This document shows positions 8,717-17,375 of a stretch of 64,000 bases of DNA, piece by piece. How positions within the stretch are numbered: the stretch's first letter is position 1; each line of letters starts with the position of its first letter. This DNA comes from an uncultured Sphingomonadaceae bacterium (GTDB lineage Bacteria; Pseudomonadota; Alphaproteobacteria; Sphingomonadales; Sphingomonadaceae). The notes below the pieces were generated by a model. That model was not told the origin of the DNA. It was given only the letters and a program-made list of their open reading frames with translations, and did not search any database. The stretch spans positions 83,449 through 147,448 of the forward strand of contig CANLBM010000009.1 in assembly GCA_947488845.1 (NCBI GenBank). The letters run 5' to 3'. Position numbers and translations under genes: made by a program.

Positions 8717-8839
8717 CCTCCCCATTGCACAGCAATGGGGAGGTGGCAGTCCGAAGGACTGACGGAGGGGCCGGTTCACGACAAACCCCTCCACCACGCT
8801 TCGCGCGGTCCCCCTCCCCGAAGCTTTGCTTCGGGGAGG
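8717..8839. repeat. Multi-hairpin interspersed repeat, family A, copy 1
   Basis: Three hairpins in a row. CCTCCCCATTGC/GCAATGGGGAGG is a perfect 12-bp stem at 8717-8743, CAGTCC-GAA-GGACTG lies at 8747-8761, and a perfect 12-bp CCTCCCCGAAGC/GCTTCGGGGAGG stem lies at 8813-8839. A second copy with the same architecture is at 42886-42992. The forward frame through the element is open and runs into purT, which makes a false N-terminal extension likely in automatic annotation. Confidence 0.85.
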
Positions 8840-8886
8840 AAATATTGTGGCTTGCTCCTTTCCGCCGAACCCAACATAGTCGCTCC

Positions 8887-10083
8887 ATGACCTATGCCAA
8901 GAAAATGCTCCTTCTCGGCTCCGGCGAACTGGGCCGCGAGTTCACCATCTCGGCCAAGCGGCTCGGTGCTCATGTGATTGCCTGCGATGCCTATGACGAT
9001 GCGCCCGCCATGCAGGTTGCCGACAGCCGCGAAATCTTCTCGATGCTCGACGGCGACAGGCTGCGCGCGGCGATCGAAAAGCACCAGCCCGACCTGATCG
9101 TCCCCGAGGTCGAGGCGATCCGCACCGAAATTCTCGCCGACATGGAGGCCGAAGGCTTTCATGTCGTGCCGTCGGCCCGCGCCACCCAGCTGACGATGAA
9201 CCGCGACGCCATTCGCGATGTAGCGGCCAAGGAACTGGGCTTGACCACCTCGCGCTACCATTATGCGGAAAGCTTTGCCGAAGTCGCCAGCGCGGCGGAC
9301 GATATCGGCCTGCCGCTGGTGATCAAGCCGGTGATGTCCTCGTCCGGCAAGGGACAGAGCAAGGTCGACAGCACCGACAAGCTGGAAGCGGCATGGGACT
9401 ATGCGGTCGCCAATATGCGCGGCGATCGCGCGCGGGTGATTGTCGAGCAGTTCATCGACTTCGATTACGAGATCACGCTGCTGACCGTGCGAACGAAAGA
9501 TGGCATCCTTTTCTGCCCGCCAATCGGCCATCGGCAGGAGCGCGGCGACTATCAGGAGAGCTGGCAACCGGCGGCGATGACCGGCGCGGCGCTTGCTTCG
9601 GCGCAGGATATGGCGCGCAAGGTCGTCGAAAATCTCGGCGGTGACGGCAAGGGCTGGGGCCTGTTCGGGGTCGAGTTTTTCGTCACCAAACAGGGCGAAG
9701 TCATCTTCTCCGAGCTCAGCCCGCGGCCCCACGATACCGGCATGGTCACCTCGATCGGCCAGAATCTCAGCGAGTTCGATCTGCACGCCCGCGCCATCAT
9801 GGGGCTTCCCGTCCCGCACATCGCGCTGACCGCACCAGCCAGCGCCAGCGCGGTGATTCTGGCGGACCGGGACAGCGATCAGTTCGAATTTACCGGCGTT
9901 GCGGAGGCGCTGGCTTTAGGCGGCGAAGGCGCAGAAACGGACGTACGCATATTCGGCAAGCCGGTGACGCGGCCATACCGGCGGATGGCGGTAGCGCTGG
10001 CGACCGGCGCGGATACGGATGCGGCGCGGAAGCTGGCGAAGCAGGCGGCGGACGCGGTAAATATCGTTTACGGAAAGCAATAA
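8887..10083 (+). CDS. purT: Formate-dependent phosphoribosylglycinamide formyltransferase
   Basis: ATP-grasp enzyme that formylates GAR with formate and ATP in purine synthesis, an alternative to the folate-dependent PurN. The 398-residue protein starts MTYAKKMLLLGSGELGREF, a standard PurT N-terminus. It contains the ATP-grasp text PLVIKPVMSSSGKGQS and the later FFVTKQGEVIFSELSPRPHDTGMVT. The frame remains open upstream through the repeat, but 8887 is the start that matches the family length. It stands alone, not beside other pur genes. Confidence 0.95.
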   Translation: MTYAKKMLLLGSGELGREFTISAKRLGAHVIACDAYDDAPAMQVADSREIFSMLDGDRLRAAIEKHQPDLIVPEVEAIRTEILADMEAEGFHVVPSARATQLTMNRDAIRDVAAKELGLTTSRYHYAESFAEVASAADDIGLPLVIKPVMSSSGKGQSKVDSTDKLEAAWDYAVANMRGDRARVIVEQFIDFDYEITLLTVRTKDGILFCPPIGHRQERGDYQESWQPAAMTGAALASAQDMARKVVENLGGDGKGWGLFGVEFFVTKQGEVIFSELSPRPHDTGMVTSIGQNLSEFDLHARAIMGLPVPHIALTAPASASAVILADRDSDQFEFTGVAEALALGGEGAETDVRIFGKPVTRPYRRMAVALATGADTDAARKLAKQAADAVNIVYGKQ

Positions 10084-10131
10084 GCCCGAACCTCTTCGTG
10101 TCTTCGCGTCTTCGCGTGAAGTATTTTCCGG

Positions 10132-10153
10132 CCTTCTCCCTCACGGGAGAAGG
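10132..10153. repeat. Short perfect hairpin downstream of purT
   Basis: CCTTCTCCC-TCAC-GGGAGAAGG gives a perfect 9-bp stem with a 4-base loop. No T-run follows, so it is either a short interspersed hairpin or a weak terminator. The TCTTCGCG repeats just upstream (around 10095-10118) give the region a repetitive look. Confidence 0.6.
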
Positions 10154-10230
10154 AACAAGACTGGGGTTTTCAATCTCCGAACAATCCGCCAAAGAACTTT
10201 CAAATATAAATATCAGGAGAAAAATACCCC

Positions 10231-10929
10231 ATGACCGCATCCCTCGTCCTCTACGGCTCGCCTCTGTCCCCCTTCCAGCGCAAGGTGGAGGCGGTGATGG
10301 CGCTGAAGGGGCTCGATTATGACTGCGAGGATGTCAATGTCATGGGCATGCCGGACTGGTACAAGGAAATCAGCCCGCTTGGCCGGATACCCTCGCTCCG
10401 TGACCGCGACATCGCCGAAGAAGGCCCCGCAGGGACGATCACCGACAGCTCGGCGATTTGCGGCTATCTGGAAAAGCGGCAGCCGGAACCGGCGGTTTAT
10501 CCCGAGGAGGCATTTGATCATGGCCGGGCGCTGTGGCTCGAGGAATTTGCCGACACCGGCATGGCGATGGTTGGCGGCATGGGCGTGTTCCGGCCGATTA
10601 TTTTCAACCTGTTCCAGCGCAAGGAGCCGGACCTGGAGACGGCGCGCAAGAGCTGGAATGAAAAGCTGCCGCCGCTTTATGATTATCTCGAAGCGCAGCT
10701 CGACGGCCGACCCCATTTTATCGGCGACGCGATTACGATTGCAGATATCGCGGTGGCCAGCCAGATCGCCCAGACCGAGATGCTCGCCGGCCTGCCGGAC
10801 AAATCCCGCTGGCCATCGCTGGTCGCGCATTTCGAGGCGATGCGTGCGCATGACTGTTTTCAGCGCAACAATGCAGGCTGCGACAAGATATTGGCGAAAC
10901 TGGTGCCCGAGAAATTTGACCTCAGCTAA
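10231..10929 (+). CDS. Glutathione S-transferase family protein
   Basis: A 232-residue cytosolic protein with an N-terminal thioredoxin-like domain (LVLYGSPLSPFQRKVEAVMALKGLDY) and a C-terminal all-helical GST domain (FIGDAITIADIAVASQI, with the N-capping Asp). A good AGGAG precedes the ATG. Substrate unknown; the SPFQ segment would place Ser rather than Cys at the active-site position. It converges with the AEC transporter gene. Confidence 0.88.
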   Translation: MTASLVLYGSPLSPFQRKVEAVMALKGLDYDCEDVNVMGMPDWYKEISPLGRIPSLRDRDIAEEGPAGTITDSSAICGYLEKRQPEPAVYPEEAFDHGRALWLEEFADTGMAMVGGMGVFRPIIFNLFQRKEPDLETARKSWNEKLPPLYDYLEAQLDGRPHFIGDAITIADIAVASQIAQTEMLAGLPDKSRWPSLVAHFEAMRAHDCFQRNNAGCDKILAKLVPEKFDLS

Positions 10930-10947
10930 AGGGGGAAGGCGGGCTTG

Positions 10948-11865
10948 TCAGCCTAACGTCAGCAAATAGAACGCATAAATCGCAGGCATGGTCAGCACCG
11001 AAAATACCGTCTGCACCGCGATCAGATTGGCGGATAATGTGGCGTCGCCGCCCAGCTGGCGCGCCAATATATAGCCGCTGCTGGCAGTGGGTGTTGCTGC
11101 AGCGATGACGATAATCGCCAGACTGTCTGCAGGAAGGCTGAAAAGCAGTCCCGCAGCCAGAGCGACAAACGGCAAGCCGAGCAGGCGCACGGCGGACCAG
11201 GTCAGCGTGGTGGGGCCGGCCCGTTTGAAGGCGTCCAGATCAACCGCCGCGCCGACCACGAGAAGACCGAGCGCAAGCGTGGCCTGGCCCAATATATCGA
11301 GGGTTTTCTCGGCAATGCCGCTGGGGGCGATACCCAATAGATTCAAGGCGATGCCGATCACGCAACCGATGATCAGCGGATTGCGGACCATGTCCATCAT
11401 CACATGGGGCTTTTTGATCCCGGTGTTTTTGGCAAAATGGGTCAGAGCCAGTACCGAAATGACATTGGCGGTGGGCGTCAGAGCCGCAACCGCAATCGCC
11501 ATCAGGGCAAGCCCCGGTTCGCCGAATAAAGCGCTGGCGATGGACAGGCCGACAAAGGTGTTCCAGCGGACATTGGACTGGATAATCGATCCTTTTCGCG
11601 GTCCGTCATCCGCCCGTTTTGCAAACAGGCCCAAAATCGCAAGCGCAAATTGCGAGCCGATCAGCACCAGCACCATGGCCCAGGGAACAACATCAAAAGA
11701 AGCGCCGGCCAGAACATCGATGATCAGTGCCGGGAAAAATATGAAATAGACCAGCCTTTCGATCGCGCGCCAGCCGTCGGCGGGCAGGAAATTCCTGTGC
11801 GCCAACAGCCAGCCCAGCACGGTGATCAGGACCACCGGGATCAGGGCGTAGACAAAATTTATCAT
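10948..11865 (-). CDS. AEC-family (auxin efflux carrier type) transporter
   Basis: A 305-residue inner-membrane protein with about ten hydrophobic helices in two repeats, opening MINFVYALIPVVLITVLGWLLAHR. The C-terminal repeat (AIIVIAAATPTASSGYILARQLGGDATLSANLIAVQTV) is typical of the membrane transport protein family found in bacteria. Substrates of bacterial members are usually small organic acids, which cannot be decided here. Confidence 0.88.
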   Translation of the reverse strand: MINFVYALIPVVLITVLGWLLAHRNFLPADGWRAIERLVYFIFFPALIIDVLAGASFDVVPWAMVLVLIGSQFALAILGLFAKRADDGPRKGSIIQSNVRWNTFVGLSIASALFGEPGLALMAIAVAALTPTANVISVLALTHFAKNTGIKKPHVMMDMVRNPLIIGCVIGIALNLLGIAPSGIAEKTLDILGQATLALGLLVVGAAVDLDAFKRAGPTTLTWSAVRLLGLPFVALAAGLLFSLPADSLAIIVIAAATPTASSGYILARQLGGDATLSANLIAVQTVFSVLTMPAIYAFYLLTLG

Positions 11866-11886
11866 CGATGAATCGCGCGCGCGAAG

Positions 11887-12738
11887 TTACAAGGCTGTGG
11901 TTCTGAGCGGTAACAGATCGGGGAAGTCCGCTTCGCGTTTCTCGCCCATCGCGGCAACCGCTTCCTGGATATGCGAAGGCGGGAACATACCGGCATTCCA
12001 GACCCCGATATAGTCCAGCGTGTCCGCCGTATTATGATCGCGGCCATAGTTGATCAGGACCTTGCAGCCGGTGACCGCCAGCGGCGACTTCGCCGCAATT
12101 TCCTTTGCGGTTGCCATGACATGGGCCAGGCATTCTTCCTGCGTCTCGAACACGTCGTTGACCAGACCGATTTCCTTGGCCTTGGCGGCATCGATCCGGC
12201 GACCGGTGTAAGCCATTTCCTTGACCCAGCCTTCGGGGATATAGCGCTGCAGGCGCGGGAAGGTGCCGACATCGGCGGTCATGCCGATATTGGTCTCCTG
12301 AATGCAGAATATCGCGTCCTTGCTGCACCAGCGGATATCACCGGCGCTGATCATGTCGATCGCGCCGCCGATGACGCCGCCGTGCAGCGCGAACAATACG
12401 GGGATGCGCGCTTCTTCCAGCGCGTTGAAACTATGCTGGATGCGTTTGACGTTGGATCGGAACATCTCCGCGATTACATGCTTGTCGGCGCCGTCAATCT
12501 TTGCGTTCGGCTGGGGCGCAAACACAGAGAGGTCCATGCCGGCGGAAAAATGCTTGCCGGTGGAGCTGATGACGATGACCCGTGCGCGGGCGTTGATATC
12601 AATATCTTCGACGATTTCCGGCAAATCATTCCAGAATGACTTGTTCATGCTGTTGAGCTTTTCCGGACGGTTCATCCGGATATGAGCGATATTATTTTCT
12701 ATTTCGACATCGAAACATTCATATTTTTTCTCGACCAT
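11887..12738 (-). CDS. Enoyl-CoA hydratase/isomerase (crotonase) family protein
   Basis: A 283-residue crotonase-fold enzyme. The oxyanion-hole regions are seen as GKHFSAGMDLS and ALHGGVIGGAIDMISAGDIRWCS. The Asp/Glu-containing TNIGMTADVGTFPRLQ segment resembles dienoyl-CoA isomerases more than classical hydratases. I chose the ATG at 12738 because AGAGGA sits just upstream; the longer frame to 12786 lacks a site. It is divergent from the cysteine-synthase-like gene. Exact substrate unknown. Confidence 0.88.
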   Translation of the reverse strand: MVEKKYECFDVEIENNIAHIRMNRPEKLNSMNKSFWNDLPEIVEDIDINARARVIVISSTGKHFSAGMDLSVFAPQPNAKIDGADKHVIAEMFRSNVKRIQHSFNALEEARIPVLFALHGGVIGGAIDMISAGDIRWCSKDAIFCIQETNIGMTADVGTFPRLQRYIPEGWVKEMAYTGRRIDAAKAKEIGLVNDVFETQEECLAHVMATAKEIAAKSPLAVTGCKVLINYGRDHNTADTLDYIGVWNAGMFPPSHIQEAVAAMGEKREADFPDLLPLRTTAL

Positions 12739-12916
12739 GATCCTCTTTTTCCTATTTTCTGTCAGAAGTTGCCAGCCGCCTAGCATGATGTTCTTCAGCT
12801 GCGCACGAACAATTTTCAGCCGACAGGCAACGCAAGCGTCCGACTAAAGCCATGCTATTGCCCCTGAAAAGGCTTCAAGCTTGCGGCGCGAAAAACCGCG
12901 CACTATGTATTGTGGC

Positions 12917-13912
12917 ATGAACATCATTCCAAACACACTCGAGCTGATCGGCAACACGCCGCTGGTCCGTCTCTCCGGACCCAGCGAGGCCGCCGGTTGC
13001 GACATTTACGGCAAGTGCGAATTTGCCAATCCCGGTGCCTCGGTGAAAGACCGCGCCGCTCTCTATATCATTCAGGACGCAGAAGAGCGCGGAATGCTGA
13101 AGCCCGGCGGACGGATTGTCGAGGGCACTGCCGGCAATACCGGGATCGGTATCGCGCTGGTCGCCAATGCCAAGGGCTATAAATCGACCATCGTGATGCC
13201 GGAAACCCAGAGCCGCGAAAAAATGGACACATTGCGCGCGCTTGGTGCGGAACTGATCACCGTGCCGGCTGCACCCTATTCGAGCCAGTGCCATTTCGTC
13301 CATCAATCGCGCCGGATTGCCGAAGAAACCGAAGGCGCTGTCTGGGCCAACCAGTTTGACAATGTCGCGAACCGTCGCGCGCATATCGAAACTACCGCCG
13401 AGGAAATCTGGTCCCAGATGGACGGCAAGATTGACGGCTTTACCTGTGCCGTCGGAACCGGCGGCACGCTGGCTGGTGTCGGCATGGGGCTGAAGGCAAA
13501 AGACGAAGCGGTGACCATCGCGCTGGCCGATCCGCATGGCGCGGCGCTTTATGAATTTTACGCCAATGGCGAGCTCAAGTCCGAAGGCAGCAGCGTTGCC
13601 GAAGGCATCGGCCAGGGCCGGATTACCGGCAATCTGGAAGACGCGCCGGTCGACAGGCAATATCGTATATCCGATGAGGAAGCGCTGGTCTGGGTCGAAC
13701 GGCTGCTGATGGAAGAGGGGCTTTGCCTCGGCATGTCATCGGGGATTAATGTGGCGGGCGCTATCGCGCTGGGCAAGGAGCTGGGACCGGGCAGCCGGAT
13801 TGCAACGATCTTGTGCGATACCGGTTTTCGCTATCTGTCCTCGCTCTACAACGCCGCATGGCTGAAAGGAAAGGGGCTGCCGGTATTCCCGTGGCTGGAC
13901 AATGATGGATAA
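12917..13912 (+). CDS. Cysteine synthase-family PLP enzyme
   Basis: A fold-type II PLP enzyme of about 331 residues. It contains IGNTPLVRL, the PLP lysine in NPGASVKDRAAL, the phosphate-side TAGNTGIG loop, and the late GTGGTLAGVGMGLK cup. Family knowledge points to O-acetylserine sulfhydrylase activity, but cystathionine beta-synthase-like members look similar. I chose the third Met (12917) as start because homologues begin just before the NTLELIGNTP segment. The 3' end overlaps the next gene by 11 bases. Confidence 0.88.
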   Translation: MNIIPNTLELIGNTPLVRLSGPSEAAGCDIYGKCEFANPGASVKDRAALYIIQDAEERGMLKPGGRIVEGTAGNTGIGIALVANAKGYKSTIVMPETQSREKMDTLRALGAELITVPAAPYSSQCHFVHQSRRIAEETEGAVWANQFDNVANRRAHIETTAEEIWSQMDGKIDGFTCAVGTGGTLAGVGMGLKAKDEAVTIALADPHGAALYEFYANGELKSEGSSVAEGIGQGRITGNLEDAPVDRQYRISDEEALVWVERLLMEEGLCLGMSSGINVAGAIALGKELGPGSRIATILCDTGFRYLSSLYNAAWLKGKGLPVFPWLDNDG

Positions 13913-14273
13913 GAAGGCGCAAACTTCCGGCCGTCAGGACACAATGCAGCGCATCCAGGTGGGTGTGATCGGGCTGGCCGCCGTCCTGTTGCTGGTCAGT
14001 ATCGCCAATTTCGTGATCCAGCGGGCGAGCCAGGAACAGACGGTGCTCGAAGAAATGCAGGCTGAAGGAGAGAGCCGAACTGCTCCGATTGCCAGCAAAG
14101 CGGAAGAAAAACCGGCCGAACCGCTAGCCGAACTGGGCATCACGCCGGCGCCGGTACCCGGAGCCGGGAAGGCGGATGTGCCATTGCCGTCTGCAAATCT
14201 TCCCGGACAGACCGTCCCCGATTTGAAGCCCGATCCGAATCTGGACGCGCCGATGGACCGGGAGCGGCGATAG
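13902..14273 (+). CDS. Unknown single-pass membrane protein
   Basis: A 123-residue protein with a short basic N-terminus, one hydrophobic helix (VGVIGLAAVLLLVSIANFVI) and a proline- and acid-rich tail facing the periplasm. No domain recognised. It overlaps the cysteine-synthase-like gene and directly abuts the next frame, so the three are probably co-transcribed just before the dcw cluster. Confidence 0.7.
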   Translation: MMDKKAQTSGRQDTMQRIQVGVIGLAAVLLLVSIANFVIQRASQEQTVLEEMQAEGESRTAPIASKAEEKPAEPLAELGITPAPVPGAGKADVPLPSANLPGQTVPDLKPDPNLDAPMDRERR

Positions 14274-15065
14274 TTGGCGGGCTTCCGGCAGACGCTCCCG
14301 TCCGCCATCGTGGCGCTATTTGCACTGACGCAATGCAGCGCGGCGGACTCTCCGCCTGACAGCAATCAACCCAGACCGCGCATCCAGTTGATGACCAGTC
14401 TGCCGCTGGTCTGGGGTGATAATGCATCGATGGAATCCATCTTGTCGGGCGGTGCGGAGCCGGCACCCGTCTATCGTTACTGGCAGGACCAATATGACAT
14501 GGTGGCGGTCGACAGCCTGGAAAATCTCGAACAGGATGATCCGGATATCGTCATCCTGGCCCAGCCTCGGGCGATGGACCCAGCGGATCTGACCATTCTC
14601 GATGCCTGGGTCCGAATGGGTGGCGATGTCATCATCCTGACCGATCCGGATCTGGTCTGGCCGTCCGAACTGCCTCTTGGAGACACGCGGCGGCCTCTGG
14701 CCAGCGGCTTGCTCTCGCCGTTGCTCGGGCACTGGGGACTGGAGCTGGTCGCTGATGCTGACAGGAGCACGGATGCCGTCGATATTCGTTCGGGCAGCTA
14801 TTCCTTCGCCACCCGAGGGGTAGGCAAGTTCCAGCCCATGACCACAATCCCGGCCTCGAATGTGCGTTGCAAGATGGGCGCCGCCGATTTTATCGCCCGA
14901 TGCTCGGTCGGGCTGGGGCAGGCTTCGATCGTCGCCGATGCTGATTTCCTGAATGCGGACTATTGGCCGGAATCAACCCGTCACTCGCCGCAGAATAGCG
15001 GGGCCGGACGCTTTATCGATTCTCTGGTGGAGGAGCATATTGACTCAATTGTCAGCAAGAAATGA
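14274..15065 (+). CDS. Unknown exported protein, GldG/DUF4350-like
   Basis: A 263-residue frame starting at TTG immediately after the preceding stop, with GGGAG about 11 bases upstream. The N-terminus is a signal-like segment ending in LTQCSAA, a poor lipobox. The body has Rossmann-like strands (DPDIVILAQPRAM, GGDVIILTDPDLVWPS) reminiscent of the glutamine-amidotransferase-like fold of GldG and DUF4350 proteins. That assignment is an inference. It is the last gene before the mraZ promoter. Confidence 0.6.
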   Translation: MAGFRQTLPSAIVALFALTQCSAADSPPDSNQPRPRIQLMTSLPLVWGDNASMESILSGGAEPAPVYRYWQDQYDMVAVDSLENLEQDDPDIVILAQPRAMDPADLTILDAWVRMGGDVIILTDPDLVWPSELPLGDTRRPLASGLLSPLLGHWGLELVADADRSTDAVDIRSGSYSFATRGVGKFQPMTTIPASNVRCKMGAADFIARCSVGLGQASIVADADFLNADYWPESTRHSPQNSGAGRFIDSLVEEHIDSIVSKK

Positions 15066-15167
15066 GGATATTTTGGGCGTTTCCAGACACTAAGCGCGGG
15101 TCCTTCGACCAGAAAATCAAAAGGGTTAAAAATAAAATAACTATATTTCAATATGTTAATTCACTAT

Positions 15168-15222
15168 ACCCATAAAATCCCGTAAAATCCCCTTTCATCC
15201 CCGACCATCCCCTGATAACCCT
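15168..15222. promoter_or_regulatory. MraZ operator array: six CCC boxes at 10-bp spacing
   Basis: Runs of CCC or CCCC begin at 15169, 15179, 15189, 15199, 15209 and 15219, an exact 10-bp period. On the other strand this reads as GGGAT-type repeats. E. coli MraZ is known to bind three TGGGN repeats separated by 5 bases, the same period. The array lies 116 bases before the mraZ start, just after an AT-rich stretch that could hold the promoter. It is therefore a candidate autoregulatory site for the dcw operon. Confidence 0.7.
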
Positions 15223-15237
15223 GTTTTGTTATCGGGG
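15210..15237 (+). promoter_or_regulatory. Leader hairpin overlapping the last MraZ boxes
   Basis: CCCTGATAAC (15210-15219) pairs with GTTATCGGGG (15228-15237) over 10 bp with one T-G wobble and an 8-base loop. It could be a structured 5' leader or a weak terminator ahead of mraZ. No long T-run follows. Confidence 0.45.
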
Positions 15238-15337
15238 TATTCTTCCTGTCCGGGATATTGTTTCCGGAAGGGCGCTGGAAAGCGCGCTTCTGAAGCGGGG
15301 AGACTATTGCCTCCGGTCGGGGTGAGGGACTTCCGCT

Positions 15338-15841
15338 GTGTCAGGTGCATTTGCATATTCAGGCTCCGCCATATCGGCGATAGACGACAAGGGTCGTTTG
15401 TCGGTGCCTGCATTCCTGCGCAAAAACCTGGTTGATAGCAGCGACGGGCGCACCCTCTGCCTTGGCACCCATGAAAAATGGGATTGCCTCGTCGGCTTTG
15501 GTCTCAGCCGCAAGGCCGATATGCTCACCGAAATTGACAAGCAGTGGGAAGCGGCCATCGCACGCGGCGAGTCTTTCGATAAAGATGCCGCCGGCGCCCG
15601 CAAATTCTCCTCGTTGCAAGACCTCAGCTTTGACGCCAGCGGCCGCTTCATCCTGCCGCCGCAGCTGCGGGAAATCGGCAATCTCGACGGCAACGTGCTG
15701 TTCCACGGCATCGGAACGACCTTCTGCCTGTGGAATCCGCAGACATTGCTCGACACGACCGACGACGTCCCGGTTGATCGCCGACTGGTCGAACATCATC
15801 TGAAAGAAGCCGGCCAGAAAAGCGGAGGGAAGCAGAAATGA
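15338..15841 (+). CDS. mraZ: Transcriptional regulator MraZ
   Basis: First gene of the dcw cluster; a DNA-binding regulator with two SpoVT/AbrB-like halves. The 167-residue protein begins at GTG. Each half carries the conserved arrangement, [13 protein letters not shown] in the first and [14 protein letters not shown] in the second. It ends overlapping rsmH by 4 bases. The box array just upstream fits autoregulation. Confidence 0.94.
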   Translation: MSGAFAYSGSAISAIDDKGRLSVPAFLRKNLVDSSDGRTLCLGTHEKWDCLVGFGLSRKADMLTEIDKQWEAAIARGESFDKDAAGARKFSSLQDLSFDASGRFILPPQLREIGNLDGNVLFHGIGTTFCLWNPQTLLDTTDDVPVDRRLVEHHLKEAGQKSGGKQK

Positions 15842-16776
15842 CCCCCGCTGCGGCTGCGCGCCATGTCCCCGTATTGCTCGATGAAGTAATCGAAGCGCTC
15901 GCCATTACCCCTGGCGAGACGCATGTCGATGGCACGTTCGGAGCGGGCGGCTACAGCGCGGCCATGCTGAAGGCGGGGGCGATCGTTCATGCCTTCGACC
16001 AGGATCCCGATGCGATCGCGGCGGGTCAGGCGATGGTTGATGGCTCCGATGGCAATCTCCATCTCCACCACGCGCTCTATTCGGAAATGGCGGACGTTCT
16101 GGTCGACGAGAATATCGACGGCATCACGCTTGATATCGGCGTGTCCTCGATGCAGCTGGATCAGGCCGAGCGCGGCTTTTCCTTTCAGAAAGACGGGCCG
16201 CTCGACATGCGGATGGCTCGCGATGGCGAGAGTGCTGCCGATTTCCTCAATGAAGCGGACGAAGAAGTGATCGCCGATGTGATCTATCGCTATGGCGAGG
16301 AACGCCGTTCGCGGCGCATCGCAAAAGCGATTGTCGAAGCGCGACCGCTGACCCGCACGTCCGAACTCGCGCAAGTGGTCAGAAAAGCACTGGGCTTTCG
16401 CGCAGGTGACAACAAGGATCCGGCAACGCGGACCTTTCAGGCGATCCGGATTCATATCAATCGTGAACTGGGCGAACTCGAAGACGGTCTGGTCGCGGCG
16501 GAAAAATTGCTGCAGCCCGGTGGCCGTCTGGCTGTAGTGAGCTTCCACAGCCTAGAAGATCGCATCGTCAAAACCTTTCTGCGCGACCGCAGCGGACAGA
16601 AGTCCGCCGGTTCTCGTCATCTACCCCAGATTAATGAAATACGACCGGCACCCACCTTTCATAAACCAGCCAAAGCGGTGCGTCCGGCCGGGGCGGAGCA
16701 GGCCCTTAATCCCCGGGCCCGCTCCGCCACCCTCAGATCAGCGGTGCGTACCGACGCGCCCGGAGGTCAGCCCTGA
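15838..16776 (+). CDS. rsmH: 16S rRNA (cytosine1402-N4)-methyltransferase
   Basis: SAM-dependent methyltransferase, formerly MraW. The 312-residue protein opens [13 protein letters not shown], followed by the SAM-binding [14 protein letters not shown]. It also contains [18 protein letters not shown] and [13 protein letters not shown], all diagnostic for RsmH. It overlaps mraZ by 4 bases and ftsL by 1 base. Confidence 0.96.
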   Translation: MTPAAAARHVPVLLDEVIEALAITPGETHVDGTFGAGGYSAAMLKAGAIVHAFDQDPDAIAAGQAMVDGSDGNLHLHHALYSEMADVLVDENIDGITLDIGVSSMQLDQAERGFSFQKDGPLDMRMARDGESAADFLNEADEEVIADVIYRYGEERRSRRIAKAIVEARPLTRTSELAQVVRKALGFRAGDNKDPATRTFQAIRIHINRELGELEDGLVAAEKLLQPGGRLAVVSFHSLEDRIVKTFLRDRSGQKSAGSRHLPQINEIRPAPTFHKPAKAVRPAGAEQALNPRARSATLRSAVRTDAPGGQP

Positions 16777-17375
16777 TGCTGGCATTCAAGCGCCTCGAAG
16801 GAATGGGATGGCTCGCGCTGGTTTTTCTGGTGGCGATTTTATTATATCCGCTTTCGCTCAGCGTCGCGACGTTGCGCAGTGATCTCGCGCGGACCGATCG
16901 CAAGATAGTCGAGGTCAAAAAGGACATCCGCTATCTGGAAACAGAATTTAGCGCGCGGGCCAATCTGCGTCAGCTTGAAGAATGGAACAAGCTCGAATTC
17001 GGCTATGCATCGCCGGTCGCCGCGCAATATCTGGATGGCGAGAGAGCGCTTGCAAATCTGGGCGGCAAAGACTTGCGCAAGCCGGTTCAGGTCGCGGTGA
17101 TCAGTTCGATGGACGGCATAAAGCCTGCCGGTATCATCGGTTCTGTATTTGGCACCGCCAAAGCGCAGGACCGTAATCCCGACGGCAGCGCTATCGGCAG
17201 CCATGGAAAGCTGGCGAGCGCCGCAACACACACTGGTCTCGGCGGCGGACCGGGCGGCTTGCAGAGCCGGACGGCCCGGGTGGCGCATCTGGAGGACAAA
17301 TTGCTGGATGATGGTCTCGTCCGCGATCTAGGCCGAAAGGCTATAGCAGAAAAAATCGAAAGTCTGGCCGAATGA
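16776..17375 (+). CDS. ftsL: Cell division protein FtsL-like
   Basis: A bitopic divisome protein. The 199-residue product has one N-terminal membrane helix (WLALVFLVAILLYPLSLSVATL) followed by a coiled-coil stretch (RKIVEVKKDIRYLETEFSARANLRQLEEWN). The position between rsmH and ftsI supports FtsL. It is longer than the short FtsL of enterobacteria, with an extra Gly/Ala-rich C-terminal region whose role is unclear. Confidence 0.85.
   Translation: MLAFKRLEGMGWLALVFLVAILLYPLSLSVATLRSDLARTDRKIVEVKKDIRYLETEFSARANLRQLEEWNKLEFGYASPVAAQYLDGERALANLGGKDLRKPVQVAVISSMDGIKPAGIIGSVFGTAKAQDRNPDGSAIGSHGKLASAATHTGLGGGPGGLQSRTARVAHLEDKLLDDGLVRDLGRKAIAEKIESLAE

Noticed and set aside
8617..8886. N-terminal extension of purT through the family A repeat
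   Set aside because: The added residues only translate the repeat, and the family length and N-terminus fit the ATG at 8887.
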